The notes below the pieces were generated by a model. That model ran no database searches. It had not been told where the DNA came from and saw only the letters and a program-made list of their open reading frames with translations. From NCBI RefSeq assembly GCF_000011005.1, contig NC_013665.1, positions 2,209,501 to 2,273,500 on the forward strand: a stretch of 64,000 bases of DNA, read 5' to 3'. Numbering within the stretch: the first letter of the stretch is position 1; every line of letters starts with the position of its first letter. Position numbers and translations under genes: made by a program. The stretch comes from Methanocella paludicola SANAE. Lineage in GTDB: Archaea > Halobacteriota > Methanocellia > Methanocellales > Methanocellaceae. Positions 16,293-23,819 of the stretch are shown piece by piece.

Positions 16293-16817
16293 TTGAGGGG
16301 GTGTTGTATTATAAAGCTTAGTAAGGTATATTTCCTGATCTTTGTGGCATTGACCCTGCCCGTTCTTGCATATTCTACGACCGCCGCGTTCTCGTTCAGC
16401 GTACCGTCGCTGACCGTGACGGCCGGCCCGGGCCTGGGGTCCGGGCCGACCGTGTTCAACACGTACGTGCACGACCTGACCACGATCGGCTCGGGCGCCG
16501 CAGCCTCGGCGGCCGCTAACGCATACGCGGCGCCGTCATACGGCGCGTCCTATGGCACCGGGTGGGTGCCGCCGCTGGGTCCGGCCTGTCCTGCACTGCC
16601 GGGCGGTTTCGACATTGGCGCCTTCATGCCGTCAGCCTTCGGCGCGTATCCTGCGTCCGCCGATCAGGCCGCATACCAGGAATGCGGCAGCCAGGCGCTG
16701 GAGGACAACACGTTCGCCACCAGCTTCTATACGGCCGGCACAGGCCCGTTTGGCGGCCTGTGTAACGCGTACATAGCCGGTAACGCGCCCCAGGAGTTCT
16801 CGCTGCAGTTCTACTAA
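16293..16817 (+). CDS. secreted Gly/Ala/Pro-rich protein, unknown function
   Basis: A 174-residue protein with a signal peptide (VYFLIFVALTLPVLAYS near residues 12-28). The mature part is low in charge and rich in Gly, Ala, Pro, Ser and aromatic residues, with four or more cysteines (GPACPALPGG, YQECGSQ, GGLCNAY) that may form disulfides. The start is uncertain: TTG 16293 is the only in-frame option after the TATA-like CTAATATATTTATC near 16260. No family was recognised; a surface or envelope protein is a guess. Confidence 0.6.
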   Translation: MRGCCIIKLSKVYFLIFVALTLPVLAYSTTAAFSFSVPSLTVTAGPGLGSGPTVFNTYVHDLTTIGSGAAASAAANAYAAPSYGASYGTGWVPPLGPACPALPGGFDIGAFMPSAFGAYPASADQAAYQECGSQALEDNTFATSFYTAGTGPFGGLCNAYIAGNAPQEFSLQFY

Positions 16818-16825
16818 AACAGCCC

Positions 16826-16849
16826 GGGGGCGTTTGCTCCCGCCTTTTT
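16826..16849 (+). terminator. terminator after the secreted protein gene
   Basis: GGGGGC (16826-16831) and GCTCCC (16836-16841) pair with one G-U, loop GTTT, followed by GCC and TTTTT (16845-16849). Confidence 0.55.
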
Positions 16850-16895
16850 AATTGCAAATATTTCTCTTTTTATCCGGCTTTTTTTCAGTGAAGGT

Positions 16896-17441
16896 ATGGC
16901 GATGGATCGAAAGTTACTGGAAGCGGCCGCGGCGTTCCTTGTCCTTGTGATGCTCGTGCGGCCCGGGACAGCGCAGGCGGCGAAGCTGGACGTCCGGAGC
17001 CCTGTTTTTGCTAATGGCGACAGGATACCGGCGAAATATACCTGTGACGGGGAGGACGTATCGCCTCCCATGGACTGGAGCAAAGGCCCGACCGCCACGG
17101 AGTCGTATGCGGTGATCATGGACGACCCTGATGCTCCCGGCGGCACGTTCACCCACTGGGTGGCATATAACATTCCGTACAATGTGGCCAGGTTCGAAGA
17201 ATATGTCACGGCCCTGGAGAGGCTCGACGACGGCACGCTGCAGGGTAAGAACCACTTCGGAAGGATCGGCTATGGCGGCCCGTGCCCGCCGCCCGGGAAA
17301 CCGCATCATTACCGGTTTAACGTCTACGCCCTCGATACCATGCTCGGCCTTGGGCCCGGCGCCACGAAGGAGGACCTGTTAAAAGCCATGAGCGGCCACG
17401 TCCTGGCGCAGGGGGAGCTTATAGGCATTTACGGGAGATGA
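16896..17441 (+). CDS. YbhB/YbcL-type PEBP family protein, secreted
   Basis: A 181-residue phosphatidylethanolamine-binding-protein homologue with a signal peptide (residues 1-28, ending AQAA). The family core is intact: GDRIPAKYTCDGEDVSPP, the anion-site DDPDAPGGTFTHWV (about 72-85), and CPPPGKPHHYRFNVYALD. Bacterial and archaeal members bind small anions or lipid head groups; the role is not settled. It is followed four bases later by the 6-phosphogluconate dehydrogenase gene, whose ribosome binding site overlaps its end. Confidence 0.9.
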   Translation: MAMDRKLLEAAAAFLVLVMLVRPGTAQAAKLDVRSPVFANGDRIPAKYTCDGEDVSPPMDWSKGPTATESYAVIMDDPDAPGGTFTHWVAYNIPYNVARFEEYVTALERLDDGTLQGKNHFGRIGYGGPCPPPGKPHHYRFNVYALDTMLGLGPGATKEDLLKAMSGHVLAQGELIGIYGR

Positions 17442-17445
17442 CCGC

Positions 17446-18402
17446 TTGACGTCAAACGAACACACGAAGCTAAGCCTGGGCATCGTTGGCCTAGGGAAGA
17501 TGGGCAGCCACCTCGCCATGCAGGCGGCCGAAAAGGGCATGCACGTCGTCGCCCACTCGAAGCACCGCCATCCGGACATGGAGTCGAAGGGCGTCCTCAC
17601 GGAGGCAGATTACGTGGCTTTAGCCGCCGCCCTGAAGAAGCCAAGGGTCATTTACCTGTCGGTCCCCGCGGGCCAAACGGTGGATGAAGTGCTCGACAGC
17701 CTTGTCCCGTGTCTGGCAAAAGGCGATGTGGTGATGGACGGAGGTAACTCCTTCTACCTGGATTCCGTCGAGAGGGAAAAGGCGGTGGCGAAGGACGGCA
17801 TCTATTTTCTGGACTGCGGGACCAGCGGGGGCGTTGAAGGCGCCCGTAACGGCGCCTGCTTCATGGTGGGCGGTAAAAAGGAGGGATTCCTCATCGCCGA
17901 GCCCGTGCTCAAGGCGCTGGCCGTGGAAGGGGGCCTGTTATACACGGGCCCTCCGGGCTCGGGCCACTACGTAAAGCTCGTCCACAACGGTATCGAGTTC
18001 GTCATGAACCATGGCATCGGCGACGGCGTCGAGCTGCTGCTGCATGGCGACTATGATCTGGACGTGGAGGCGATCTTTGAGAACTGGTCGCATGGCTCGG
18101 TGATAAGGGGATGGCTGGTGGAGCTGATGGCTAGAGGCCTGAGAGAGAAGCGCTTCAGCGATATCCCGACGTATACTGAGGACACGGGCGAGGTGAACTG
18201 GCTCGTGGAGCTGGCCGCTGATAAGGAGATCTCCATACCGTTCATCGCACTCGCGGTCATGGAGCTGTTCGAGTCCCGGGGGTCGGGGCTGGACCGGGCC
18301 AGGGCTGTCGCCCTGCTCAGGCACGAGTACGGCGGACATCCCTTCGGCAAGGACGAGCACATTGCTGAAGAGAGAAAGACTAGCCGGCTCACAAAGTTGT
18401 AA
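17446..18402 (+). CDS. gnd: 6-phosphogluconate dehydrogenase (decarboxylating), short form
   Basis: A 318-residue enzyme of the short GndA/YqeC-type group: 6-phosphogluconate + NAD(P)+ to ribulose 5-phosphate + CO2. The Rossmann motif GIVGLGKMGSHLA is near residue 12, the substrate loop GTSGGVEGARNGACFMVGG at about 125-143, and the catalytic Lys-Asn pair is in HYVKLVHNGIEF. The start is TTG 17446, supported by GGGAGATG. An archaeal oxidative pentose branch is uncommon, so the real substrate may be a related hydroxyacid. It is co-transcribed with the PEBP gene. Confidence 0.85.
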   Translation: MTSNEHTKLSLGIVGLGKMGSHLAMQAAEKGMHVVAHSKHRHPDMESKGVLTEADYVALAAALKKPRVIYLSVPAGQTVDEVLDSLVPCLAKGDVVMDGGNSFYLDSVEREKAVAKDGIYFLDCGTSGGVEGARNGACFMVGGKKEGFLIAEPVLKALAVEGGLLYTGPPGSGHYVKLVHNGIEFVMNHGIGDGVELLLHGDYDLDVEAIFENWSHGSVIRGWLVELMARGLREKRFSDIPTYTEDTGEVNWLVELAADKEISIPFIALAVMELFESRGSGLDRARAVALLRHEYGGHPFGKDEHIAEERKTSRLTKL

Positions 18403-18444
18403 AATTCGAAAAAATTAAGTACATGCCCAATTTATGTTCGTACC

Positions 18445-19194
18445 ATGACCGACATTCCCGAGGATCATCCCCGTTACAAGTCGCTATTGACGAGGGAGCT
18501 ACTGGTTAAGGGCGTGAAGGACGGCATCACGAGCATGCAGGGCCTGATCGCGCAGGGCCGTGGCGAGGCTTTCGATTATTTGCTTGGCGAGCGTACTACG
18601 GGCTCTGCCGCAGAGGCGGAGAGGGTAGCAGTGGCTATGATGCTGCTGGCCAACAGGCCTGTTATTTCGGTCAACGGCAATGCTGCCGCACTCGTGTCCG
18701 AGGAGCTCTGCGAGCTCTCAAAAGCGCTCGACGCTCCGCTCGAGGTGAACCTGTTCCACCGCACCGAGGAAAGGGTCGGGAAGATCATCAATTTATTAAG
18801 ATCGAAGGGAGCCTCCACGGTATACGGCGATAATCCCGACAAGCTCATACCGGGACTATCCCACGACAGGGCAAAAGCGGCCTCGAAAGGCATTTACGCA
18901 GCGGACGTCGTTCTCGTCCCGCTGGAGGACGGCGACAGGTGCGAGGCGCTTGTCAAGATGGGAAAGAGAGTCATTGTCATAGACTTAAATCCGCTGTCCA
19001 GGTCAGCCCGGACGGCCACAGTGGCCATCGTCGACAACATCGTGCGGGCCGTGCCCAACATGACGGCCATGGCCAGGGAGATGAAAAACCAGTCTCCCGC
19101 AGCCCTCGAAGATATCGTAAAAGGGTTCGGCAACGAAAAGGCGCTGGCACAGGCGCTTGACGAAATGATGGATAACGTTAAAAACGCTAAATGA
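18445..19194 (+). CDS. 4-phosphopantoate--beta-alanine ligase (archaeal phosphopantothenate synthetase)
   Basis: A 249-residue DUF137-family enzyme that joins 4-phosphopantoate and beta-alanine with ATP, the archaeal route to coenzyme A. Features are DHPRYKSLLTRELLVKGVKDG near the N-terminus, TGSAAEAERVAVAM, FHRTEERV with catalytic-type residues, and IDLNPLSRSARTATVAIVDN at about 180-200. It has the normal length and no pantoate kinase neighbour. It lies 42 bases after gnd. Confidence 0.92.
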   Translation: MTDIPEDHPRYKSLLTRELLVKGVKDGITSMQGLIAQGRGEAFDYLLGERTTGSAAEAERVAVAMMLLANRPVISVNGNAAALVSEELCELSKALDAPLEVNLFHRTEERVGKIINLLRSKGASTVYGDNPDKLIPGLSHDRAKAASKGIYAADVVLVPLEDGDRCEALVKMGKRVIVIDLNPLSRSARTATVAIVDNIVRAVPNMTAMAREMKNQSPAALEDIVKGFGNEKALAQALDEMMDNVKNAK

Positions 19195-19296
19195 GCAAGT
19201 CTATCGTTCAAAATAAATTTTTTAGCCAGCATTTGCCGCATATGCGATTACGAAACATTATTATATTGTAAAATGAATTGTTTTTGGTGATTTATT

Positions 19297-19602
19297 TTGG
19301 AACAGCAAGTGGAACGTGCCGTTGACACGACATTCGGGAGCGCTGAAAAGGTAAAGGTCCAGACCGCCGACGCGCTGGAGGAAGCGGCGCGGAAGCTCAG
19401 AGAGATGAGCATGACTGCGAAGGGCGAAGACATCAAGGCCGTCCTTAACGAGACCGGCGTGAAGATCGATAAGCTAAAGGCCGAGATGGGCCAGAAAGTC
19501 GAGCCGGTGCATGACTTCGTCGTAGAGCACCCCTTCATGTCCATCGCAATAGCGGCCGGCGCAGGCCTGCTCATCGGCGCGCTGCTGGTCAGGCGCGACT
19601 AG
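19297..19602 (+). CDS. YqjD/ElaB-like DUF883 membrane-anchored protein
   Basis: A 101-residue protein: a long amphipathic helix with many Lys, Glu and Ala residues (about 1-75) and a single C-terminal hydrophobic anchor, SIAIAAGAGLLIGALLV, followed by RRD. This is the layout of bacterial YqjD/ElaB proteins, which tether ribosomes to the inner membrane in stationary phase; that role is only inferred here. TTG 19297 lies 30 bases after a TATA-like ATTATATTG. It is first in a three-gene unit. Confidence 0.75.
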   Translation: MEQQVERAVDTTFGSAEKVKVQTADALEEAARKLREMSMTAKGEDIKAVLNETGVKIDKLKAEMGQKVEPVHDFVVEHPFMSIAIAAGAGLLIGALLVRRD

Positions 19603-19612
19603 AGGTGTGACG

Positions 19613-19975
19613 TTGCCGGACGACGCCGCGGCGGGACAGGAAAGGCCCTCGATGGAGGCCGAGTTCTCGAGCCTGATGCAGAACATCGACCTCTACCTGA
19701 GGCAGAAGACCGACCTGTATATTCAACACTATCTACTCGACCCCCTTGACTTTGTCCTGAGGCAGGTCATCTATATCTCCGTGGTCGCTTCGCTTCTCGT
19801 CGCGGGCACGCTCGCTATTACCATCGGCGTCATCCTCTTTGTCTCGACCCTCATACCCCTCTGGACGGCGCTGCTGATCTGCGGCGTAGCGTCTTTACTG
19901 CTGGCCATGGGGCTCGCGTATTTCATGTTCGCCCGCAAGCTGGTGCTTAAGACGCCTAAGACGGAGGCAGCCTGA
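19613..19975 (+). CDS. YqjE-like two-helix membrane protein
   Basis: About 120 residues with two adjacent transmembrane helices (about 50-72 and 80-105) after an amphipathic, Gln-rich N-terminus; the end is positively charged (ARKLVLKTPKTEAA). The profile matches YqjE/holin-superfamily-like proteins that accompany YqjD in bacteria. TTG 19613 is preferred because AGAGGTG lies five bases upstream; GTG 19607 would be inside that site. Its stop overlaps the next start (TGATG). Confidence 0.72.
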   Translation: MPDDAAAGQERPSMEAEFSSLMQNIDLYLRQKTDLYIQHYLLDPLDFVLRQVIYISVVASLLVAGTLAITIGVILFVSTLIPLWTALLICGVASLLLAMGLAYFMFARKLVLKTPKTEAA

Positions 19976-20403
19976 TGCTGCCAATACCTAAAAAAGCCGT
20001 TACCGAAGAGGACGTGAAGGCCACCGAGGCCCGGCTGGCCGCGTCCTTTAACGGCTTGAAAACGTCGATCACGAATATCCCGTCCGATATGGCCCGGCCT
20101 ATCACGGATACCGTACGGGAGCACCCGTACCTGACTGTCGCGGCTGCCGCTGCCGGCGGGTTCGTCCTGTATAGCCTGCTTAACGTGCTTATCCCGAGGA
20201 CGAAGGTCGTCGAGCGTGAGGTCACGGTGCAGCCCCATGTAGAGGTCAAGGAGCAGCGTGCGCCTTCACTCGCCTCGAAGCTGCTCTCTGAGGCCATTCC
20301 GTTCCTGACCCCGTATATTACGGGATATGTGCAGAACGAGCTGTCCCGTATAATCTCCAAGAAGAGCGAGCCTTCGGAAGACGTTGTGAATGTAAAAGCC
20401 TAG
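19975..20403 (+). CDS. membrane protein of the YqjD-YqjE-like unit
   Basis: A 142-residue protein: helical N-terminus, VREHPYLTVAAAAAGGFVLYSLL as the only membrane span (about 48-70), then a charged segment and a second amphipathic helical part (LASKLLSEAIPFLTPYITGYVQNELS). The EHPY motif before the span recalls EHPF in the first gene, so the two may be paralogous in part. Its stop TAG shares the four bases CTAG with the convergent larC1 stop. Confidence 0.7.
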   Translation: MLPIPKKAVTEEDVKATEARLAASFNGLKTSITNIPSDMARPITDTVREHPYLTVAAAAAGGFVLYSLLNVLIPRTKVVEREVTVQPHVEVKEQRAPSLASKLLSEAIPFLTPYITGYVQNELSRIISKKSEPSEDVVNVKA

Positions 20404-21137
20404 GCGTGGCCTTTATGGGCCTTCTGTATTTTTTCCCCGAGGACGGCCCGTAGCAGGTTGGGCGCCTCGAGGTCTTTTGTGCCGGCGCCATAGCCGGTTT
20501 TTTCCGATTTCATGTGGGGCATAGGGCCGTATCCCGCACATAGCTCGGCGAGGATGGCGGCGCCTGTCGGCGTGACGAGCTCAGCCTGGATGCCCGTGGA
20601 ATAGATGGATGCCCCTTTTAGTAATTCGAGTGTGGCAGGGGCGGGGACCGGCAGGAGGCCGTGAGAGGTTTTTACGAATCCGCTCCCTACGTTTACCGGG
20701 GATGAATACAGGGTTTCTGCTCCCGACGCTTTGTAACAAATAGCCGCGCCCACGACGTCCGCTATCGTGTCGAGGGCTCCAACTTCGTGGAAGTGGACCT
20801 TTTCGATATCGATGCCGTGTACGGTTGCCTCCGCTTCCCCGAGACGCCTGAATATCCTGCCCGCGGTCTGCTTGATGTCGCTCTCGAGGGCGCTGCCGTC
20901 GATGATATCCAGGATCTCGGAGAGGTGCCTTTCGTGGGCCGTATCGGGGATGACCACGTCCACTTTAGTGCCCGCTATACCGTGCTTGCGTACTTTGTTG
21001 ATATTGAGCTGTATGTCGAGGCCCAGCCCGTAGAGTCCCGAGGCGAGCGTATCTATAGGGATTCCCATGTCGACCATGGCCCCGAGGAACATGTCGCCGC
21101 TGATGCCCGAAAAGCAGTCTAAGTAGATGATCTTCAT
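20400..21137 (-). CDS. larC: nickel-pincer cofactor biosynthesis protein LarC, N-terminal half only (LarC1)
   Basis: A 245-residue DUF111 protein matching the N-terminal domain of LarC, the CTP-dependent cyclometallase that inserts nickel into the pincer nucleotide. Family segments are IYLDCFSGISGDMFLGAM at the start, VHFHEVGALDTIADVVG near 115-131, and TPTGAAILAELC. Complete LarC is about 400 residues; the C-terminal LarC2 domain is missing, and nothing resembling it follows the stop in any frame, since the convergent membrane gene begins there. The upstream neighbour two bases away is larE. Confidence 0.9.
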   Translation of the reverse strand: MKIIYLDCFSGISGDMFLGAMVDMGIPIDTLASGLYGLGLDIQLNINKVRKHGIAGTKVDVVIPDTAHERHLSEILDIIDGSALESDIKQTAGRIFRRLGEAEATVHGIDIEKVHFHEVGALDTIADVVGAAICYKASGAETLYSSPVNVGSGFVKTSHGLLPVPAPATLELLKGASIYSTGIQAELVTPTGAAILAELCAGYGPMPHMKSEKTGYGAGTKDLEAPNLLRAVLGEKIQKAHKGHA

Positions 21138-21138
21138 T

Positions 21139-21957
21139 TTAGCGCCCTTTCAGTATTTCGTTCATGCTGCCGCTTCGGAAACCTTGCAGGTCGAGGGCTA
21201 CATAAGTGAACCCGGCGTTTTTTACTTTCTCGACGATCTCTGCCCTATATTTTATAGCGTCTGAAAGCTCCTTTTCCGGTACTTCGATACGTGCGAGATC
21301 TCCATGGTACCTTACCCTGAGCTGTGTAAAGCCGAAGCAGTGCAGCGCCTGCTCCGCATCCCTGACCATATGTATCTTATCCTTCGTAATGGCTTCGCCA
21401 TACGGTATGCGCGTGGCGATGCAGGCCTGGGAGGGGCGGCCCCATGTGGGCAGGCCCATCTCCCTCGATAGTTCCCTTATTTCTGATTTGTATAATTGTG
21501 CTTCCCGAAGCGGGCTGCGGATGCCTAGCTCCTTCATCGCCCTCTCGCCGGGTCGGTAATCGGCCTCGTCGTCCCGGTTGGAGCCGTCTGCGATGTATGC
21601 CAGACTCAGCTTTTCTTTTTCTTCTATGAGTTTCGAGAAGCGGCCCTTTTTGCAGACGTAGCAGCGCTCGGGCGTGTTGGCGATGAACTCGGCGTTCTCC
21701 ATCTCGGAGGACGTTACGATGACGTGCCTTACGCCGAGGTCTTTCGCGATGGATTCTGCCAGGTCGAAGTCCTCGGGGGATAGTATCTCGGAGACGGCCG
21801 TGGCTGCCGCCACTTTTTGGGTGCCGAGCGTATCCACTGCACACTTGAGGAGGAAGGATGAGTCTACGCCGCCCGAGAAGGCGACGAGCACGCTGCCCAT
21901 CTCTGTCAGTATGCGCCTGAGGTCCCACAATTTGCGTTCCAGAGCCGGCTCCATCAT
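21139..21957 (-). CDS. larE: LarE, ATP-dependent sacrificial sulfur transferase
   Basis: A 272-residue PP-loop enzyme that adenylates the pincer precursor and donates sulfur from its own cysteine. The PP-loop FSGGVDSSFL is near residues 27-36, ERCYVCKKGRF near 94-104, and GRPSQACIATRIPYG holds the cysteine aligned with the sacrificial Cys176 of the Lactobacillus enzyme. ATG 21957 follows AAGGGTG; ATG 21969 is an alternative. It forms an operon with larC1; larB and larA are not in the window. Confidence 0.92.
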   Translation of the reverse strand: MMEPALERKLWDLRRILTEMGSVLVAFSGGVDSSFLLKCAVDTLGTQKVAAATAVSEILSPEDFDLAESIAKDLGVRHVIVTSSEMENAEFIANTPERCYVCKKGRFSKLIEEKEKLSLAYIADGSNRDDEADYRPGERAMKELGIRSPLREAQLYKSEIRELSREMGLPTWGRPSQACIATRIPYGEAITKDKIHMVRDAEQALHCFGFTQLRVRYHGDLARIEVPEKELSDAIKYRAEIVEKVKNAGFTYVALDLQGFRSGSMNEILKGR

Positions 21958-22113
21958 AACACCCTTCATGTATGCTTTATTATATCTAAGAATTTCCGGC
22001 GCCTTCTATTGATGCTCATGTTTATTGACTCATGCTTCTTAGTTTGACAGAAATGCCATTCTCATAATTTAAAACTTGATGCTTTTCCCGTTATGCCGTC
22101 TGTGAGTGTCCTT

Positions 22114-22384
22114 AACCACAGGGGCACCGAGCGCACGGGAGTTCACAGAGTTTTTATTTAATAATTTGAGGCACAGAGGCCACAGAGCCCGGTTTATTGA
22201 CTATCCTGGGGCACAGAGATGATAGAGGCTCGGTTGACCAATAAACAATTAACCGGTTTATCCTCACCAGTACATTTTTAGACTCTGTGCCCCAGGATAG
22301 TTATAAACCCGTCTCCGTGGCGCTCTGAGTCTCCATTATTAAGAAAACTCTGTGAAACTCTTTGCCCTCCGTGCCCCTGTGGTT
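22114..22384. repeat. diverged inverted-repeat element, copy D
   Basis: The outer arms CCACAGGGGCACCGAGCGCA and their partner ending GTGCCCCTGTGG pair (22116-22150 against 22348-22382), and an inner pair ACTATCCTGGGGCACAGAG (22200-22218) with its reverse complement (22283-22301) is perfect over 19 bases. It shares the CACAGAG/CACCGAG heptamers and size range of copies A-C but not their overall sequence. It lies in the 507-base spacer between larE and the nuclease gene, which otherwise shows nothing coding. Confidence 0.8.
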
Positions 22385-22464
22385 GGACCACTCCGGGACG
22401 ACATAGGATTAAGCGAGAAATTGCATCGACACGAATTTTTGGAGGCCAATTAAACAAATATGTT

Positions 22465-23679
22465 CTATTCGTCGTCGCCTTTAAGGTATGATAGCGTTAT
22501 ACGGCACGACTCCTCAGTCGTTATGAACTTCCGCAGGTTGCTGATCAAAGCAGGGTCGAGAGTATCATTTTTCAGGGCCCGGGCAAGCGCGAACGTATCC
22601 AGCGTGCTCAGATTATCCCAGGCGCCGGCGCTTTTCAGCAGCAGCTCCAGCGCCTCCCGTTCATCATCACCCTTCCCGGGGAACTTCGCCTTCGTCTCTA
22701 TTTTAACCTTCAGCTTGCGGTCGCTTCCCCGGATAACCTCGACTCCCTCGCGCTTCGCATAGTCAATGATGGCTTCCCGCAAAAGCTCCAGCCGGGCGTC
22801 CATGCGCTCGTTGTACTCCTTTTTCTCCTCGTAGAGCTTCGCGTAGTAGTTGACCAGCTTCACGCCGTCGTCGTCAAGGAACTCGTTCGCCGGCAGGTTC
22901 CCGACGGCGGCCTCGTGCTTGCACGTCGGGCAGAGCGACCGGTACTCGCACCAGTTACACAAACCGCTCTCGCTGGCCGGGAAATCGTACTCCTTCTCGG
23001 CCGCCTCTATTTGCTGGATCACGCCAACGACGCTGGCCTTCAGCCTTTCCAGGCACTCCGGGGACCGGCATGACCGCATTTCCCTATCATAAACAAGATA
23101 ATGCCAGACAAGGTCCACCTTCTCCGCATCCTTCCACATGTTGCGGACACCGATCTGGTATAGAGCAAGCTGACGGTCGCCATCGAAATATTGCTGTTCC
23201 GGGAGGCTCCTCGACGTCTTATAGTCGTGGATCTCGTAGCGCCCGTCGCCCGTAAGGTCAAGCCGGTCGATGTAGCCCATTAGCCTGTAACCATCGATGT
23301 TGATGTAGACCGGGGCTTCCAGCTTGAGCGTCCTGCCCTGATCGAAGGGTGCATAGCGCCGGTAATAATCGGCGACGCATCGCCGGCCGGTCTCGTGATA
23401 ATTCTCAACCGTCAGGTCCTTGCGCACGATCTGCACATCGTCGCTCCAGTTCTTGCCCCAGACGCCATCGTAAAAGTCCAGCAGCTCGTCCATCGTATCC
23501 TCCTTCGAAAGCATGCGGTCGGAGTAAAGCTTCTCCAGCGTCTCGTGCACCCGCTTTCCCATGAACGCCTCGATGGACTCGGGCATCCGCTCCAGCTTCA
23601 CGCGGTCGACGTAGGCGAACCTGTACTTTAATGGACAGTTCTCGTAGGCCGACAGGCGGGAGTGCGAATACGTGGGCAT
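22465..23679 (-). CDS. PD-(D/E)XK superfamily nuclease, RecB/Cas4-like with Fe-S cysteines
   Basis: A 404-residue protein. The nuclease motifs are in order: GKRVHETLE (about 42-50), GYIDRLDLTG with the catalytic Asp (about 135-144), IHDYKTSR with the D-x-K pair, and QLALYQIGV. One early Cys (YENCPLKYRF) and a CNWCEYRSLC cluster near 240-250 form the four-cysteine pattern of AddB/Cas4-type 4Fe-4S nucleases. The C-terminal 150 residues are helical and of unclear role. It is divergent from lhr, with 140 bases between them, so the two may share regulation. Confidence 0.85.
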   Translation of the reverse strand: MPTYSHSRLSAYENCPLKYRFAYVDRVKLERMPESIEAFMGKRVHETLEKLYSDRMLSKEDTMDELLDFYDGVWGKNWSDDVQIVRKDLTVENYHETGRRCVADYYRRYAPFDQGRTLKLEAPVYINIDGYRLMGYIDRLDLTGDGRYEIHDYKTSRSLPEQQYFDGDRQLALYQIGVRNMWKDAEKVDLVWHYLVYDREMRSCRSPECLERLKASVVGVIQQIEAAEKEYDFPASESGLCNWCEYRSLCPTCKHEAAVGNLPANEFLDDDGVKLVNYYAKLYEEKKEYNERMDARLELLREAIIDYAKREGVEVIRGSDRKLKVKIETKAKFPGKGDDEREALELLLKSAGAWDNLSTLDTFALARALKNDTLDPALISNLRKFITTEESCRITLSYLKGDDE

Positions 23680-23819
23680 AGTGAGTAATGGATTACTCTA
23701 TAATGACAAATGCCTATCGATTGCGCGCTGTGAAATTATGTATTACATTCAGTACGCACAGAGAAAGCTTTTAAACGTTCATCCGAATTAGTCAGCCGAT
23801 TAGAAACGGGTATTTTTGA

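Noticed and set aside
20400-21137. Programmed frameshift leading to LarC2 as in Lactobacillus larC
   Set aside because: The sequence beyond the stop is the coding region of the convergent membrane gene, and no frame on the minus strand resembles LarC2.
22465-23679. Cas4 of a CRISPR system
   Set aside because: The nuclease motifs and cysteines resemble Cas4, but the protein is twice as long and there is no cas1, cas2 or repeat array nearby.
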